Assembly: GCA_963756575.1 (NCBI GenBank)
Contig: CAVWOM010000019.1
Coordinates: forward strand, 496,001 to 560,000
Length of the DNA: 64,000 nt
Reading direction: 5' to 3'
Origin: Palsa-504 sp963756575
GTDB lineage: Bacteria; Actinomycetota; Actinomycetes; Streptosporangiales; Streptosporangiaceae
Shown: positions 54,956 through 63,148 of the stretch, one piece after another
How the letters are laid out: every line of letters begins with the position of its first letter
Position numbering within the stretch: the first letter of the stretch is position 1
The notes under the pieces: model-generated
Told to the model about the DNA's origin: nothing
What the model saw: only the letters and a program-made list of their open reading frames with translations
Databases searched by the model: none
Made by a program: the position numbers and the translations under genes

Positions 54956-55348
54956 ATGGCCACCAAGCTTTTCGTTAACCTGCCGGTCCGGGACCTCAGC
55001 CGGTCCAAGGCCTTCTTCGCCGCGCTCGGGCTGGACTTCTTCGGCATGGCCGATGACATGGCGTCGGTCATCATCAGCGAGCACACCCAGGTCATGCTGC
55101 TGGCCGGCCCGACGTTCGCCTCCTACACGCGCGGCGGCGTCGCGGACGCCACCGCCAGCACGGAAGTGATCCTGGTCCTCGGCCTGGAGACCCGGGCGCA
55201 GGTCGATGAGCTGGCCGGCCGGGCCGAGGCGGCAGGCGGCCAGCCCGTCGCGGCGGCGCGCGACGACGGTTACCGGTACCAGCGCGGCTTCACCGACCTC
55301 GACGGGCATCACTGGGAGGCGCTGTGCCTGGTCGAGACGGCCAGCTGA
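54956..55348 (+). CDS. VOC-family (glyoxalase/bleomycin-resistance fold) protein
   Basis: The 130-residue protein MATKLFVNLPVRDLSRSKAFFAALG with FTDLDGHHWEALCLV belongs to the lactoylglutathione-lyase-like single-domain VOC family. AAGGGGAG precedes the ATG. It follows the AraC gene and precedes a hydrolase; substrate unknown. Confidence 0.9.
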   Translation: MATKLFVNLPVRDLSRSKAFFAALGLDFFGMADDMASVIISEHTQVMLLAGPTFASYTRGGVADATASTEVILVLGLETRAQVDELAGRAEAAGGQPVAAARDDGYRYQRGFTDLDGHHWEALCLVETAS

Positions 55349-55368
55349 GTCCGGCCAGGAACCCCGGC

Positions 55369-56175
55369 GTGAGCGGCATCCGGACGGGCGCGGCGACCTC
55401 GGCCGATGGCACCGTCATCGTCTTCGACCAGTCCGGCGCGGGCCCGGCCGTCGTCTTGGTCCAGGGGGCCCTGAACAACCGGGCCGACCCGGTCATGTCC
55501 GGCCTGGCGGCCGGCCTGTCCGGGCGGTTCACGGTGTTCAGCTACGATCGCCGCGGTCGCGGCGGCAGCGGCGACACGCAGCCGTACGCGGTCGAGCGGG
55601 AGACCGAGGACCTGGCCGCGCTCATCGCGGCGGCGGGCGGCTCGGCCGCGGTGTTCGGCGGCTCGTCCGGCGCGGCGCTGGCGCTGCGGGCCGCCGTCGG
55701 GAACCCCGCCATGACCCGGCTGGCCCTGTGGGAACCGCCGTACCACGTCGACGACAGCGCGCCCCGGCTGCCGGCCGACTTCGCCGGGCAGCTGGACCGC
55801 CTGGTCCGGGCGGGCCGGCGGGCGGACGCGCTGGAGCTCTTCTTGGTGCGGGCGGCCCAGGTCAGCCCGGAGGACGTCGCGGGGATGCGCGGCCAGCCAT
55901 CGTGGCCGGCCATGGAAGCCGCGGCCCGGAGCCTGGCCTACGAGGCTCACGTCATGGGCCCGGGCAACGCGCTGCCCGGCCGCCTGCTGGCCGGCGTCTC
56001 CCAGCCGGTCCTGGTGCTCAACGGAGGCGCGAGCCCGCCGTGGATGAGGCGCGCGGGCCATGCCGTCGCGGACGCCATCCCCGGTGCCGTGCACCGGGTG
56101 CTCCCGGAGCAGTCGCACGCCGCGGCGCCCCGGGCCATCGTCGCCGAGCTGCTGGAGTTCTTCGTTACGGCCTGA
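55369..56175 (+). CDS. Alpha/beta hydrolase
   Basis: The 268-residue protein from GTG 55369 (a longer frame begins at 55324 inside the VOC gene) has FSYDRRGRGGSG after strand 4 region, nucleophile elbow FGGSSGAAL and catalytic His in EQSHAAAP. It is a generic serine hydrolase or esterase related to small-molecule hydrolases. No signal peptide. Confidence 0.88.
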   Translation: MSGIRTGAATSADGTVIVFDQSGAGPAVVLVQGALNNRADPVMSGLAAGLSGRFTVFSYDRRGRGGSGDTQPYAVERETEDLAALIAAAGGSAAVFGGSSGAALALRAAVGNPAMTRLALWEPPYHVDDSAPRLPADFAGQLDRLVRAGRRADALELFLVRAAQVSPEDVAGMRGQPSWPAMEAAARSLAYEAHVMGPGNALPGRLLAGVSQPVLVLNGGASPPWMRRAGHAVADAIPGAVHRVLPEQSHAAAPRAIVAELLEFFVTA

Positions 56176-56190
56176 CCTGGCGGTCCGCTC

Positions 56191-57387
56191 TCAGCCGGCG
56201 GCCAGCCGGTAGGGGCGGAAGAACGCGCGCAGTTCCTGCGCGTAGAGCTCGGGCTCCTCGAACGGCGCGAAGTGGCCGCCCCGGGCGGGCTCGGTCACGC
56301 GCACGACGTTCGCCGTGCGCTCGAGCCACGCCCGGGGCGGCCGGGTGATGTCGCCGGGGAACAGGGAGAAGCCGGACGGTACCTCGACCCGGCGGGCGTG
56401 CTGCGCGGGCGCGATGGCGGCGTTCGCGCGGTACATGCGCATCGACGATCCGATCGTCTGGGTGAGCCAGTAGAGCGTGACGTTGGTGAGGATCTCGTCC
56501 TTGGTGAAGCGCCGCTCGACGTCGCCGCCGCAGTCACTCCACGCCCGGAGCTTCTCGGTGATCCACGCGGCGAGCCCGGCGGGGGAGTCGGTGAGCCCGA
56601 AGGCGGCGGTCTGGGGTTTGGTGCGATGCAGGGCGGCGTAGGCGCCTTCGGCCGCGCCCCAGGCGGCGGTGCTCGCGAGCCAGTCGCGTTCCTCCGGCGC
56701 GAGGTCCGCCGGATCGCCGGCGAAGACGGGTGCGCCCGCGTCGGTGCGGTGGACCGCCACGACCCGGCCGGGGTGGTCGAGCCCCAGGTAGCGGCACACG
56801 TGGCTGCCGATATCCCCGCCCGCCGCGCCGAACCGCGGATAGCCGAGGATGTCCATGAGCTGGGCCCACAGGCCGGCCACGGCGATGGAGTCCAGGGGCG
56901 GGCCGGCCGGGCGATCGGAGTACCCGTAGCCCGGCATGTCGGGCACGACCACGTCGAACGCGTCCGCGGGGTCGGCGCCGTGCGCGCCGGGGTCGGTCAG
57001 GAGCGGGATCACCTTCGCGTAGCGCCAGAACGAGTCGGGCCAGCCGTGACCGAGGATCAGCGGCAGGACCGGGCCCCGGGACCCGGCCGCCGCGGCGGCC
57101 CGGGCGTGCACGAAGTGGATCGCGAGGCCGCCGAGCGGGACGCGGAAGCGCGGGAGCCGGGCGAGCGCCGCCTCCTGCGCCGGCCAGTCGAACTCGTCGG
57201 CCCAGTAGGCGACGAGCTCGCGGAGGTAGGAGAGGTCGGTGCCGAGCGACCACCCGGCGTCCTCAGGCGCGTCCGGCCACCGCGTCGCGCGCAGCCGGCC
57301 ACGGAGATCCTCGAGCGCCCCGGGGCCGGCCCGCGGGGTGAACGGCTCGGGGCGGGGCCTGGCGGCTGAAGACGGGGCGTCCGGCAT
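56191..57387 (-). CDS. Epoxide hydrolase (EHN-domain alpha/beta hydrolase)
   Basis: About 398 residues from ATG 57387, chosen because TAGGAT lies 7 nt upstream (leaderless). The N-terminal EHN domain (DLRGRLRATRWPDAP, YLRELVAYWADEFDWPAQEAALARLPRF) precedes LGHGWPDSFW (oxyanion hole), nucleophile Asp in AAGGDIGSHV and C-terminal GGHFAPFEEPE with the catalytic His. It hydrolyses epoxides to diols. Confidence 0.92.
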   Translation of the reverse strand: MPDAPSSAARPRPEPFTPRAGPGALEDLRGRLRATRWPDAPEDAGWSLGTDLSYLRELVAYWADEFDWPAQEAALARLPRFRVPLGGLAIHFVHARAAAAAGSRGPVLPLILGHGWPDSFWRYAKVIPLLTDPGAHGADPADAFDVVVPDMPGYGYSDRPAGPPLDSIAVAGLWAQLMDILGYPRFGAAGGDIGSHVCRYLGLDHPGRVVAVHRTDAGAPVFAGDPADLAPEERDWLASTAAWGAAEGAYAALHRTKPQTAAFGLTDSPAGLAAWITEKLRAWSDCGGDVERRFTKDEILTNVTLYWLTQTIGSSMRMYRANAAIAPAQHARRVEVPSGFSLFPGDITRPPRAWLERTANVVRVTEPARGGHFAPFEEPELYAQELRAFFRPYRLAAG

Positions 57388-57394
57388 GGGACGC

Positions 57395-57400
57395 ATCCTA
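57395..57400 (-). promoter_or_regulatory. -10 box (TAGGAT) of the epoxide hydrolase gene, leaderless
   Basis: It lies 7 nt before the ATG on the minus strand. Confidence 0.45.
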
Positions 57401-57424
57401 CGGCCGTGCCTGGCCGTGAACCGG

Positions 57425-58153
57425 TCACGGCCTCAGCCGGACGCCGAAGCCGGTCGCGGCCAGCTTCAGCAGGACCTGACCGGGGGCCTGCAACGCCATC
57501 ACCCTGGCCGCGCTCAGCTCCTCCAGCTCGGCCAGCCGCGCGGCGTAGGCGCCGGGTCCCTGCCCGCGGGCCTGGTTCAGCGCGATCGCGTTGGCCCATA
57601 CCTTGACCCGCGCCTCACGCAGGAAACGCTGGGTGCCGAGCCGGCTGAGGGGCTTGAGCAGCCGGTCCAGCGGCGGAGGAGTCCCGGATAGCCTGGTCAG
57701 CTCGTCGTCCTCGGCCGCGACCCGGGAGGCGAGCACGCCGTCGATCGCCTGGTGGTCCGCTTCCCGGCGAGCCAGCGTCGCCGCGTCGCCGAACTCCTCG
57801 TCCGTGATCACGGCCAGCAGCGCTTGCGGCAGGTCGTAGTTGATGTGGGCGTTCATGCCGAGCAGCACATGCCGCAGCGGAGGCAGGCCGGCCGGGGCGC
57901 CGAACGCGATCTCCCACGGCCGCGAGGGCCGGCGGCCCGCCCGCGCCGCCTCCAGGGCGTCCAGGTACAGGCCGGCGAAGGCGATGTCCCAGCGCTCCAC
58001 CCAGGCGGGATCGGCGAACCCGCCGCGCCTGATCTGCTCCGCTACCGCGATCGTGGTCCGCTGGTAGGTGGCGTGGAAGTACCGCCGCCGGTCGCCCTCG
58101 GCCTGCAGCGGCTCGAGCATGGCCGCCATCCGCGCGATCAGTTCGTCGATCAC
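57425..58153 (-). CDS. DUF5995-family protein
   Basis: The 242-residue mostly helical protein has RRYFHATYQRTTIAVAEQI, FAGLYLDALEA, LLGMNAHINYDLPQALL and READHQAIDGVL. The conserved His/Asn/Asp positions match DUF5995. Function unknown. GTG start with CATAAT 6 nt upstream, hence probably leaderless. Confidence 0.85.
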   Translation of the reverse strand: MIDELIARMAAMLEPLQAEGDRRRYFHATYQRTTIAVAEQIRRGGFADPAWVERWDIAFAGLYLDALEAARAGRRPSRPWEIAFGAPAGLPPLRHVLLGMNAHINYDLPQALLAVITDEEFGDAATLARREADHQAIDGVLASRVAAEDDELTRLSGTPPPLDRLLKPLSRLGTQRFLREARVKVWANAIALNQARGQGPGAYAARLAELEELSAARVMALQAPGQVLLKLAATGFGVRLRP

Positions 58154-58159
58154 GCAGCC

Positions 58160-58165
58160 ATTATG
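58160..58165 (-). promoter_or_regulatory. -10 box (CATAAT) of the DUF5995 gene, leaderless
   Basis: It lies 6 nt before the GTG on the minus strand. Confidence 0.45.
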
Positions 58166-58218
58166 TCCGCTGGCGCCCCCTGCGGACCGGGATAGGCGCG
58201 GCCGCCGTCGTGGCGTGA

Positions 58219-58257
58219 GCAGGCCGGACGCACCGGGATCCGGTGCGTCCGGCCTGC
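58219..58257 (-). terminator. Strong terminator hairpin
   Basis: A perfect 16-bp stem (GCAGGCCGGACGCACC / GGTGCGTCCGGCCTGC) with a 7-nt loop lies 21 nt past the stop of the secreted-protein gene. Confidence 0.7.
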
Positions 58258-58277
58258 CCGTCTAGCCGTCTAGCCGG

Positions 58278-58877
58278 TTAGCTGCGGACCGGGCACTCGC
58301 GCCACGGCTGCCACCGCCGCATGCGCCAGGAGCAGGCGTGGCTGACCTTGCTCGCCAGCGACCAGGTCCCGCTCAGGCCCTCCGACCCGCTCTCGTCCCA
58401 GGTGCCGGACACCGAGCCGAACCGGTTGATGGTGCCGGTAAAGGTCCGCGTCCCCTGGTGCGAGTTGGGGTAGACGTACTTGAAGGAGAACGTGATGTTG
58501 CTCCCGTCGACCGTGCCGAAGATCGGCCCGGTCTGTGCGCTCGGAGCGGGGATGTTGGGATCGGTCAGCGTCCCGGTGAGGCACTCGCCGTTCTGCCGGA
58601 ACGTCACGCCGTACGTGGCCGTGCCGCCGGTGTAGGCGACGTTCACCGTATTGGTGCCGTTCACGTCCCACCGCTCGAGCTGCCACCGGTCGCAGTCATG
58701 CCGGCCCGGTCCGCCCCCTCCCCACGGACCGTTGCCGTGCGGGCCGTAACTGGCCCCGCTGCTTACTGCTGGCGTGAGGGCCGCCGCGTTTGCAGGCCCG
58801 GTCCCCGTGACGAGCATGGCCGCCACAGCAGGGCCGGCACAGCACGCCCACAGCATCATTCGCGCGCCAAATCGCAT
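58278..58877 (-). CDS. Secreted protein of unknown function
   Basis: The 199-residue protein has a signal peptide at about 1-31 (cleavage after ANA), a Gly-rich linker, then a beta-rich domain with even strand spacing (NVAYTGGTATYGVTFRQNGECLTGTLT, ITFSFKYVYPNSHQGTRTFTGTI, SVSGTWDE). Four Cys could make two disulfides. The pattern resembles lipocalin-like secreted domains, but no family is certain. Confidence 0.75.
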   Translation of the reverse strand: MRFGARMMLWACCAGPAVAAMLVTGTGPANAAALTPAVSSGASYGPHGNGPWGGGGPGRHDCDRWQLERWDVNGTNTVNVAYTGGTATYGVTFRQNGECLTGTLTDPNIPAPSAQTGPIFGTVDGSNITFSFKYVYPNSHQGTRTFTGTINRFGSVSGTWDESGSEGLSGTWSLASKVSHACSWRMRRWQPWRECPVRS

Positions 58878-58899
58878 AATTCTTCCCTCCGTTGGTGAG

Positions 58900-59230
58900 G
58901 CGCTTTGCCCTACCGTCAGCTACCCCGTGAAATGCGGCAGGTACCCGATGGCCAAAGCTGACTACGTTAACAAGACGCCGCTGCTCACAGCATGGTTCAC
59001 GCCCGGAAGAAAAAGCTATCCACGAGGTAAGGCTATCTGGTTTCCTGTACCCAGAATATGGCTCACAATCCGGTCAAATAGGATGATCTCATTAGGTCGA
59101 CATGGTGTTTTACCATGTTATTGCCGCGCTAAAAAAAATATTCTCAGACTCAAGCTAGAAAACAGCCGAAGTGTCCGTAATGCATGTATTGGCAGGGAAT
59201 TGGCCGCGTTCACGGGGAGCGGCCCGCCGT
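58900..59230. other. AT-rich stretch without a convincing gene
   Basis: GC content is visibly far below the surroundings, with runs such as CTAAAAAAAATATTC. One open frame crosses it but has neither a start signal nor normal codon use. A perfect 7-bp hairpin ACATGGT-GTTTT-ACCATGT sits at 59100-59118. It may be a remnant of foreign DNA. Confidence 0.5.
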
Positions 59231-59283
59231 GGTGCTTGACCCGGAGCAGGCGGTACGTGCGGCGCGCACGTGCACGGCGTTGC

Positions 59284-59368
59284 GCGGTGATCAGTCTGGG
59301 GCGGTGATCAGTCTGGAGCGGTGATCAGTCTGGGGCGGTGATCAGTCTGGGGCGGTGATCCGGCTGGG
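59284..59368 (+). repeat. 17-bp tandem repeat, five copies
   Basis: Unit GCGGTGATCAGTCTGGG; copies 1, 3 and 4 are identical, copy 2 has one change and copy 5 two. Each holds the palindrome TGATCA. It is followed by paired copies of GTGGTGTCGGCGAGCC near 59376 and 59436. No spacers, so not a CRISPR. Confidence 0.85.
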
Positions 59369-59506
59369 CGGCGGTGTGGTGTCGGCGAGCCATCCCGCGG
59401 CCGCCCCTCTTGCCGCCCCTCTTGCCGCCGCGATGTGGTGTCGGCGAGCCCCGGCGGCCGCCCCGCTTGCATCAGTGGCCACATCAGCCCCGCGGTGACG
59501 GTGGCC

Positions 59507-59869
59507 GGATCATTGAGTGTCACAGCACCCCCCGGCGGGGGCAATGCCAGGACCTTAGAGGCACCCCCGCACGGCGCTGTTTCATGATCATGGACATCTT
59601 TCGTCAGATAGCGCCCGAAACTGTCCATGATCATGGTCTGCGCCTGAAATGTCTCAACTTGAAGTTGAGGTATGACTGGGCATTACCGCCCGATTCGGGC
59701 AGCGGATGTCGCCGTATCACGGTCTGCTGGCGAGCCGGGCGGCTCGCCGGCCGCGCGTCCCGCCCACTGCAAAGGAGCCTGACCAGGCAAAACAGCCCGC
59801 AGATCCGGTAAATGACCCGTCTTAAATTCCTGGCATTGCCGGCGGGGGTGCAGTGACACTCAATGATCC
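59507..59869. mobile_element. MITE-like element with 42-46 bp terminal inverted repeats
   Basis: The left end GGATCATTGAGTGTCAC-A-GCACCCCC...GGCAATGCCAGGA (59507-59552) is matched in inverted orientation by the right end (59828-59869), with one mismatch and a short gap. Inside is a 14-bp perfect inverted repeat CATGATCATGGACA/TGTCCATGATCATG (59583-59635) and the 17-bp palindrome CTCAACTTGAAGTTGAG (59653-59669). No transposase frame is present. It is probably a non-autonomous mobile element. No clear target duplication is seen. Confidence 0.65.
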
Positions 59870-59977
59870 GCAGAGGCTCGGGTCAGAGCCGGATCAAAGC
59901 CGGGCCGGCCGCCGAGGCCGGTTGTAGCGGCCAGTTCGGGCGGACCTGGCCGACCTAGTGCCCAGGCTTCGGAAGAA

Positions 59978-60029
59978 GTGTTTCGATGGGCTTGTCAAAA
60001 CAGTCATTTCGAGAGTAGTGTTTCGAAAC
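59978..60029 (+). promoter_or_regulatory. arsR promoter with three TTTCGA sites
   Basis: -35 TTGTCA (59992-59997), 18-bp spacer, -10 TAGTGT (60016-60021), 8 nt before the ATG. TTTCGA occurs at 59981, 60007 and, as palindrome TTTCGAAA, at 60021-60028, so the site set overlaps the promoter: a likely autoregulatory operator. Confidence 0.6.
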
Positions 60030-61077
60030 ATGACTTCCGAAGAACCCGTGGAGGAGCGCGAGCTGTCGGCGGCGCCGCCGGCCGGGCCGGCGGAGCGGCC
60101 GGGTGCGGCGAACCTGGCCGAGAACGCGGACGCGGAGGCAGGCTCCGCCACGAGCCCGGACGCTGAAGCAAGCCCCAACGCTGAAGCAAGCCCAGGCGCT
60201 GAAGCAAGCCCGGGCGCCAAGGCGGACCCGGGCGCCAAGGCGGACCCGGGTGGTGAGGCGGACCCGGGTGGTGCCGGCGAGCGCGAGCGGGTTGACCTCA
60301 CCGACCCGAAGGCCATCCGGGCGCTGGCCCACCCGCTGCGCTGGGGGCTGCTGGAGGCGCTCAGCCACGCCGGGACGCTGACCGCGACGCAGGCGAGCGA
60401 GATGCTCGGTGAATCCCCGGCCAACTGTGCCTTCCACCTGCGGACCCTGGCGAAGTACGGCTTCGTGGAGGAAGCGGGCGGAGGCCGCGGCCGCGAACGG
60501 CCGTGGCGCCGGCGGTACGACACCCTCAGCTGGGGGAGGAGCGAGAACGATCCGGGCGTCACGCTCGCGGCTCAGGCTCTCGACCAGGTATGGATGGAGC
60601 GGCTGCTGAGCCGGGCCCGCCGCAGCCTCACCTCGACGGCGTCGTGGCCGCCGGCCCTCGGCCGGGCCCTGGGGACGTCGTCGAGCAGGCTGTACGTGAC
60701 GCCCGAGGAGGCCAGCCGGCTGATACGGGGAGATCTCGGCGGCCTTCAACCGGATCTCGGCCGACCGTGCCGTCCGCGATCGCCGGAATCCGGAAGATCG
60801 TCCCGCCGACGCCGTCCCGGTCGAGTTCGTGCTGCTCGGGTACCCCGTCCTCGACTCGCCCGTGCTCCCCGACGTCGGCGACGACACGGACGCCGGCGAT
60901 GCGGAAGCCGGTGACACGGACGCCGACGATGCGAACGCCGCGATGCGGAACGGGCGTCGCGATGCGAGCGCCGGTGACACGGACGTCGGCGACGCGGAAG
61001 CTGGTGCCCCGGAAATGTCAGACCCCCGCGACACAATGGCAGGGCCGGACAACCGAAGACCCCCGCCCGTCACCTGA
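60030..61077 (+). CDS. ArsR-type (HTH_20) regulator with repeat tails (single-base frameshift)
   Basis: About 348 residues. The acidic, repetitive N-terminus contains six hexapeptide units of the AEASPx/AKADPG/GEADPG type (from 18-bp DNA repeats, about 60160-60270). The winged helix follows (DPKAIRALAHPLRWGLLEALSHAGTLTATQASEMLGESPANCAFHLRTLAKYGFVEE). The frame breaks at about 60728 by one extra G: corrected sequence reads LIREISAAFNRISADRA to VPVEFVLLGYPV, then an Asp-rich repetitive tail (DAGDAEAGDTDADDA), stop 61075-61077. It probably represses itself or a lost target. Confidence 0.82.
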
Positions 61078-61144
61078 CCGAAGGTCATCCGCCATCCTCG
61101 GCCGCCTCCGCAGCCCCCGGTCCTAGCCCGAGCTGTCGGCCAAA

Positions 61145-61187
61145 CTCGAGATATATCTTGACAACATCACTACTCGAGATACATCTT
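61145..61187 (+). promoter_or_regulatory. PadR-like direct repeat operator and promoter
   Basis: CTCGAGATATATCTT (61145-61159) and CTCGAGATACATCTT (61173-61187) are 28 bp apart; TTGACA (61158-61163) between them and TACATC (61180-61185) form a promoter. The repeats resemble operators of PadR/LmrR-type repressors. Confidence 0.5.
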
Positions 61188-61231
61188 ATGTATGTCACCT
61201 TAGTGTCCACCGAACGGAACCAGGAGACGCC

Positions 61232-61420
61232 ATGCATCCCGAAATCGCCAAGACCCTGGTCGCCCAGCACCGCGATGAGCTCATCCGGCACCCGGCGGTG
61301 GCCAGCCCGAAGGCCGGCCACCGGTTCCCGCGCTGGCGTATCAGCTGGACGCGGACCGTGCTGGCGCCGGCGCGCGGGCGGTCCGTCGTGATCATCATCT
61401 CGGCCCACCGGTCGGCCTGA
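61232..61420 (+). CDS. Small basic protein (62 aa)
   Basis: MHPEIAKTLVAQHRDELIRH, then a basic region with aromatic residues and RSVVIIISAHRSA. CAGGAG precedes the ATG. Short proteins beginning MHPEI/MHPxI, with an amphipathic helix and a basic tail, are common in actinobacteria next to PadR-type operators; function unknown. The promoter repeats 45-87 nt upstream support a regulated gene. Confidence 0.6.
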   Translation: MHPEIAKTLVAQHRDELIRHPAVASPKAGHRFPRWRISWTRTVLAPARGRSVVIIISAHRSA

Positions 61421-61489
61421 CGTCGGCCCGGATCTCGGCCCACCGGCCGGCCTGACGGCGGCCCGGGCGGCCGGGCCGGCGCGCCGTCC

Positions 61490-63061
61490 TCAGCAGGCCC
61501 GGCCGAGCTCGCGCGAGGCAGCCGCCCCCGTGGCCGCCTCGGTGCTTACCCCGTTGCCGGCCCCGCCGGCGATCTCGGCGGGGACCCGGACTGCCGCGGG
61601 CCGGACGGCCGGCCGGGCCTCCGGTGCGGCCGGGGTTTCCCGCCGCAGCCCGCTGAGCGCGACCAGCGTGCCGGCCGCGGCTACGCCCGTGATCAGGATG
61701 AGCGCCGGCCGGTACGCGGCCAGCGTGGCCGCCGGGGAGAGCAGCCTGCCCGCGCCGGAGGCGTCGATCACGGCCGTGACCACCGCGAGCACGATCGCCC
61801 CGCCGACCTGGAACGAGGTCTGGAACAAGCTGGCCGCCAGGCCCTGCTCCGCGTCGGGAACGCCGGCCGTGGCCGCCACGGTGAGCGAGGAGAACCCGAG
61901 GCCGAAGGCCAGGCCGATCAGCAGCGTGGCGGGCAGCATCACCGCCGGGTAGTCCGGCCGGACGCCGGCCCGCAGGAATATCGCGTAGGCGATGATCAGG
62001 CAGCTGAAGGCGACCGCGGTGAGAGGCGCCGGGCCGAAGCGGCCGAGCAGCGAGGCCATCCGGGTGGACAGGACGACGACCATGACCCCGGCCGGGAGGA
62101 ACGCGAGCGCGGTGGCCAGCGCCGACCAGCCAGACAAGGTCTGCAGGTACTGGGTGACCAGGAACTGAAACGAGATGTAGGTCCCGAACAGCGTCACCGC
62201 GCCGGCGTTCGCGCGCCGCAGGGCCCGCGAGGAGAAGATGCCGAACGGCACCAGCGGGTCCCGGCTCCGCCGCTCGATGACGGTGAACATCGCGGCCAGC
62301 ACGGCGACGGCGGCGAACGAGCCGATGGTCCGGGCCGAGCCCCAGCCTGCCTGCTGGGCGGAGACCACGGTGTAGACCAGCAGCAGCATGGCCGCGGTGA
62401 TGGCCAGCGCGCCCGGGATGTCGAACCGGCGCCCGGCGCGGACCGCGCGCTCGCCACGGGGGATGAGCCCGCTGGCCGCGGCCAGGACCACGACCGCCAC
62501 CGGGGCGGGCACCAGCAGCGTCCACCGCCAGCTGATCTCGGTCAGCAGGCCGGAAAGGACCAGGCCCAGCGAGAAGCCGCTGGCTCCGAAGACCGTGTAC
62601 ACGCTGAACGCGCGGTTCCGCATAGGGCCCTCGGGAAACGTGACGGTGAGCAGGGACATGCTGGCGGGTGCGGTGAAGGCGGCCGCCACCCCCTTCACGA
62701 ACCGGGCCGCTATCAGCAGCCCGGGGCTGCTGACCAGGCCCCCGAGCACCGAGACGAGGGCGAAGACGGCCAGCGCCGCCAGGAAGACCCGCCTGCGGCC
62801 GAGCAGGTCGGCGGCCCGGCCGCCGAGAAGCAGCAAGCCGCCGTAGCCGAGTACGTACCCGCTGACGATCCACTGCAGGGAGGAGGTGCTCAGGTGCAGG
62901 GCGGTCCGGATCGAGGGCAGCGCGACGCCGACCATCGAGACGTCTAGGCCGTCGAGGCACAACGCGCCGCCGAGCACGATCAGGATGCCCCATAGCTGCG
63001 GCGTCCAGACCTGGCTGCCCGCGGGACGGGCACCGGGGTGAAGTGCGTCGGATGAAGTCAT
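61490..63061 (-). CDS. MFS multidrug exporter (14-helix type)
   Basis: The 523-residue protein from ATG 63061 has CLDGLDVSMVGVALPSI in helix 1, GRAADLLGRRRVF (motif A), AARFVKGVAAAFTAPASMSLL and a Pro/Ala/Thr-rich C-terminal tail after the last helix. Efflux pump of the DHA2 type. It is divergent from marR and shares an operator region with it. Confidence 0.91.
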   Translation of the reverse strand: MTSSDALHPGARPAGSQVWTPQLWGILIVLGGALCLDGLDVSMVGVALPSIRTALHLSTSSLQWIVSGYVLGYGGLLLLGGRAADLLGRRRVFLAALAVFALVSVLGGLVSSPGLLIAARFVKGVAAAFTAPASMSLLTVTFPEGPMRNRAFSVYTVFGASGFSLGLVLSGLLTEISWRWTLLVPAPVAVVVLAAASGLIPRGERAVRAGRRFDIPGALAITAAMLLLVYTVVSAQQAGWGSARTIGSFAAVAVLAAMFTVIERRSRDPLVPFGIFSSRALRRANAGAVTLFGTYISFQFLVTQYLQTLSGWSALATALAFLPAGVMVVVLSTRMASLLGRFGPAPLTAVAFSCLIIAYAIFLRAGVRPDYPAVMLPATLLIGLAFGLGFSSLTVAATAGVPDAEQGLAASLFQTSFQVGGAIVLAVVTAVIDASGAGRLLSPAATLAAYRPALILITGVAAAGTLVALSGLRRETPAAPEARPAVRPAAVRVPAEIAGGAGNGVSTEAATGAAASRELGRAC

Positions 63062-63080
63062 GGGCGAAACTATATGTATG

Positions 63081-63118
63081 TGCAAGCACTAGATGCAAGA
63101 ACAATTAATGCACTTGCA
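63081..63118. promoter_or_regulatory. MarR-type operator between MFS and marR
   Basis: TGCAAG at 63081 and 63094 and inverted CTTGCA at 63113-63118, in an AT-rich gap of 87 nt shared by the divergent genes. This fits repression of both by the MarR protein. Confidence 0.45.
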
Positions 63119-63136
63119 ATTACTATCGGGAGGCGC

Positions 63137-63142
63137 TAGGCT
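63137..63142 (+). promoter_or_regulatory. -10 box (TAGGCT) of marR, leaderless
   Basis: It lies 6 nt before the GTG at 63149. Confidence 0.5.
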
Positions 63143-63148
63143 GCCCGC

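Noticed and set aside
58774..59307. A 177-residue open frame across the AT-rich stretch
   Set aside because: Its first part is antisense to the secreted-protein gene and the remainder lacks a start signal, codon bias and any recognisable domain.
59284..59368. Possible CRISPR array
   Set aside because: The 17-bp units are directly adjacent with no variable spacers and no cas genes nearby.
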